Source: Agrocybe praecox
Lineage: Eukaryota > Basidiomycota > Agaricomycetes > Agaricales > Agrocybaceae
Direction: 5' to 3'
Length of the DNA stretch: 47,095 bases
Assembly: GCA_964017145.1 (NCBI GenBank)
Contig: CAXHKQ010000134.1
Span: forward strand, 1 to 47,095
A program made the translations under genes and the position numbers. Shown here in pieces: positions 45,405 to 47,095 of this stretch (position 1 is its first letter; the number at the start of each line of letters is the position of its first letter). The notes beneath the pieces were generated by a model. That model did no database searches, was not told where the DNA came from, and saw only the letters and a list, made by a program, of their open reading frames with translations.

Positions 45405-47095
45405 TCAATGACCTGGGTTTGAAGACGCAGTTGAACACTTTCGGTGGACTATCAAGCTTTGGTTAGTTACGTATCAAATATTCGATATCAATTCATCTTA
45501 CGCAGTAAATCCTGTGGAGAACTCTACATTTGGAGGAATTGGCTGTCCTTGACTATCGCACGGGGGCTGCATGTGGAACGCGGCCAATAACCGTGCATAT
45601 GTCACGATGAGGGTGGAATTCGCTAGTGCTACACCTGGACAGCGGCGCCGAGCAAATCCGAAGATAATGTCGCGAGGATCCCGTAATGGAACCTCTGAGT
45701 CGAGGAACCTTTCGGGGTAGAATAAATGGGGATTCTTGTATTCTGCTTCGTCGTGTGTCATCGCCCTAGAGCATTTAAGCACATAAATACAGAGATAATC
45801 CAAACAAGTAGCCCTACCACAAATTAACGAATACCCAGCATCCGTTGGGTATCATCTTCCCCGAATATTCATCTGCCTTTTCTGCACTGCGTATTGCCAT
45901 TGGAACGGCTGGGTTGAAGCGATGGACCTCTTTCATGATCGCTGTAAGGTAGGGTAATGATTTGCAATCTGTCGTTGTAGGTAGGCGGCCTGGTCCAGTA
46001 GCGGAAATTATTTCCTCGTGAGCCTTCTTCTGGATTTCTGGATGGGCTACCATCATGAGAATGAAGGTTAATATCGCTGTTCCGATCTATTGTATGAAAA
46101 TATTTAGTTGGGGACTTTTTGTACCGAACATTCACCAACTTACCGTATCAGTCCCAGCTATTGAAGGAAAGTGATCACGATTGAGTAAATAGTGTATTCA
46201 AAGGCAAGAGGAACTAGCCTGAATGAAAGCTGGCAGCTGTTCCAGCTATAATTGACTCCATAGATAGCTCCCCATTGAAAGCCAGTAAATTATCTCTTAC
46301 AAACGACGACGGGGCGACTCCTTTTCGAATTTCATCCTTGACCTTATTGAATGGACGTTCGGTGAGAAGTTTAAATTGCGACCGGGCTTTGGATGCCCAA
46401 GTTTTGAAGCCACAGCCAGGGACCCATGACGGTAGGTACTGTACTATGATATAAGATTAGTATTTATCCAGTGATACGACGAGATAAGCGGGACAATACG
46501 TACAGAAAGGATAAGAATCAATGAGCCATTTCCCCGGAACCATGGATTCATTCGTATATTTGGTGGTTACTTCAAGCAATCTAACGTGCTCTGCATCGGT
46601 GCCATGTCCGTATGTCAGTTTAAAGATCAGAGTTGCAATGAATCTGACATGAGCGAAGTCAGTGGTTGGCTCAACAATGTTTGAGAATAGGGAGCGAGAC
46701 AAACTTACTCCAAGGTTAGTTGTGAGAATTGCCCAGGCGTCTTGGATAGATTCTTCAAGAGTGATGTAGATTCTTCCTCTATCAGGCTTTCCAGATACTC
46801 TTGCTGCTCAAAGTGACGAGAGTTCAACGTCTCGTGGATGAGCTTTCGGCACTTTGTTAACCTCGGACCATACCTCTGCAGGCCAACGTTATCCTCCCGA
46901 CCCATCAAATGAAGCAGGGGTCGCCATGGCCTGGACGAGTAATTCAACCATCGCTTCTCTAGAAGCTCTGTCGTGCACTGCAGGTCGTTTAACACCACTG
47001 CATTCTTTCCACTGGTTTTAACAAAGACAATTGAGGTGCCTTAGTGCGTGAATGATTAGTGGAAATTTTAAGTCATTCAAGGTCAAATTACGCAC
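45405..47095 (-). CDS. Cytochrome P450 no. 1 (copy 2, 5' end cut by window edge)
   Basis: Same sequence as 9496-11186. It includes the I-helix GC-AG intron (46158-46218), KEVHR and the FGFARRRCPG heme loop. The window stops inside the intron upstream of GTSIVFVK, so the anchor exons are missing here only because the sequence ends. Confidence 0.8.

Larger units (their letters stand above)
35910..47095. repeat. Long exact direct repeat, right copy
   Basis: Identical to 1-11186 wherever compared, with no length change. It ends at the window edge inside P450 no. 1, so the right boundary of the duplication is not seen. Confidence 0.97.

Noticed and set aside
1..47095. Idea that the window is a mitochondrial genome, linear plasmid or bacterial insert because of its circular-like period
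   Set aside because: Protein genes use many short spliceosomal introns, and no rRNA, tRNA, polymerase or replication gene was seen. A nuclear origin fits best.

Overview
The window looks like nuclear DNA of a filamentous basidiomycete, probably an agaricomycete. Genes are cut by many 45-65 nt spliceosomal introns, often more than 15 per gene. The families present are typical of mushroom-forming fungi: GMC oxidoreductases, expanded P450s, an A-T-R adenylate-forming reductase, a DUF6534-like membrane protein and a multi-C2H2 protein. No species can be named from the sequence.

Layout, left to right: secreted-type GMC oxidoreductase (+, 671-3619); a 3.1 kb gene-poor stretch with a 122 nt foldback and GATA motifs; a UBA-UAS-UBX protein of the FAF2/Ubx2 type (-, 6756-8698); P450 no. 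1 (-, 9496-11405); an 857 bp transposon-like repeat; a decayed A-T-R adenylate-forming reductase (-, 12836-17458) with a 666 bp mariner-like MITE in an intron and another repeat copy 29 bp upstream of its start; a C2H2 zinc-finger gene (-, 18093-18972); a DUF6534-like seven-helix membrane protein (-, 20272-22015); a second GMC oxidoreductase without signal peptide (+, 23673-26555); a gene-poor, repeat-bearing stretch; a broken PHD-like-finger gene; an aldo-keto reductase pseudogene (30030-30921); three MITE copies in total around 22.7, 31.5 and 32.3 kb; and P450 no. 2 (+, 33502-35669).

The strongest large-scale signal is that bases 1-11186 recur as 35910-47095, with a constant offset of 35,909 bp and no difference at any point compared. 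The window therefore behaves as about 1.3 turns of a 35,909-bp period. This could be a very recent tandem duplication, a circular molecule, or an assembly with overlapping ends. The sequence alone cannot decide between these.

The two GMC enzymes, two P450s, the adenylate-forming reductase and the aldo-keto reductase together resemble a specialised-metabolism neighbourhood built around reduction of an activated carboxylic acid. However, the reductase domain of the core enzyme has lost its NADPH-binding segment and carries frameshifts, and the aldo-keto reductase is also dead. The cluster, if it was one, appears to be decaying under transposon insertion, while both GMC genes and P450 no. 2 still read as intact. 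A second unexpected feature is the number of GC-AG introns: at least five, two or three of them at positions where the paralogous gene in the same window keeps a GT donor.
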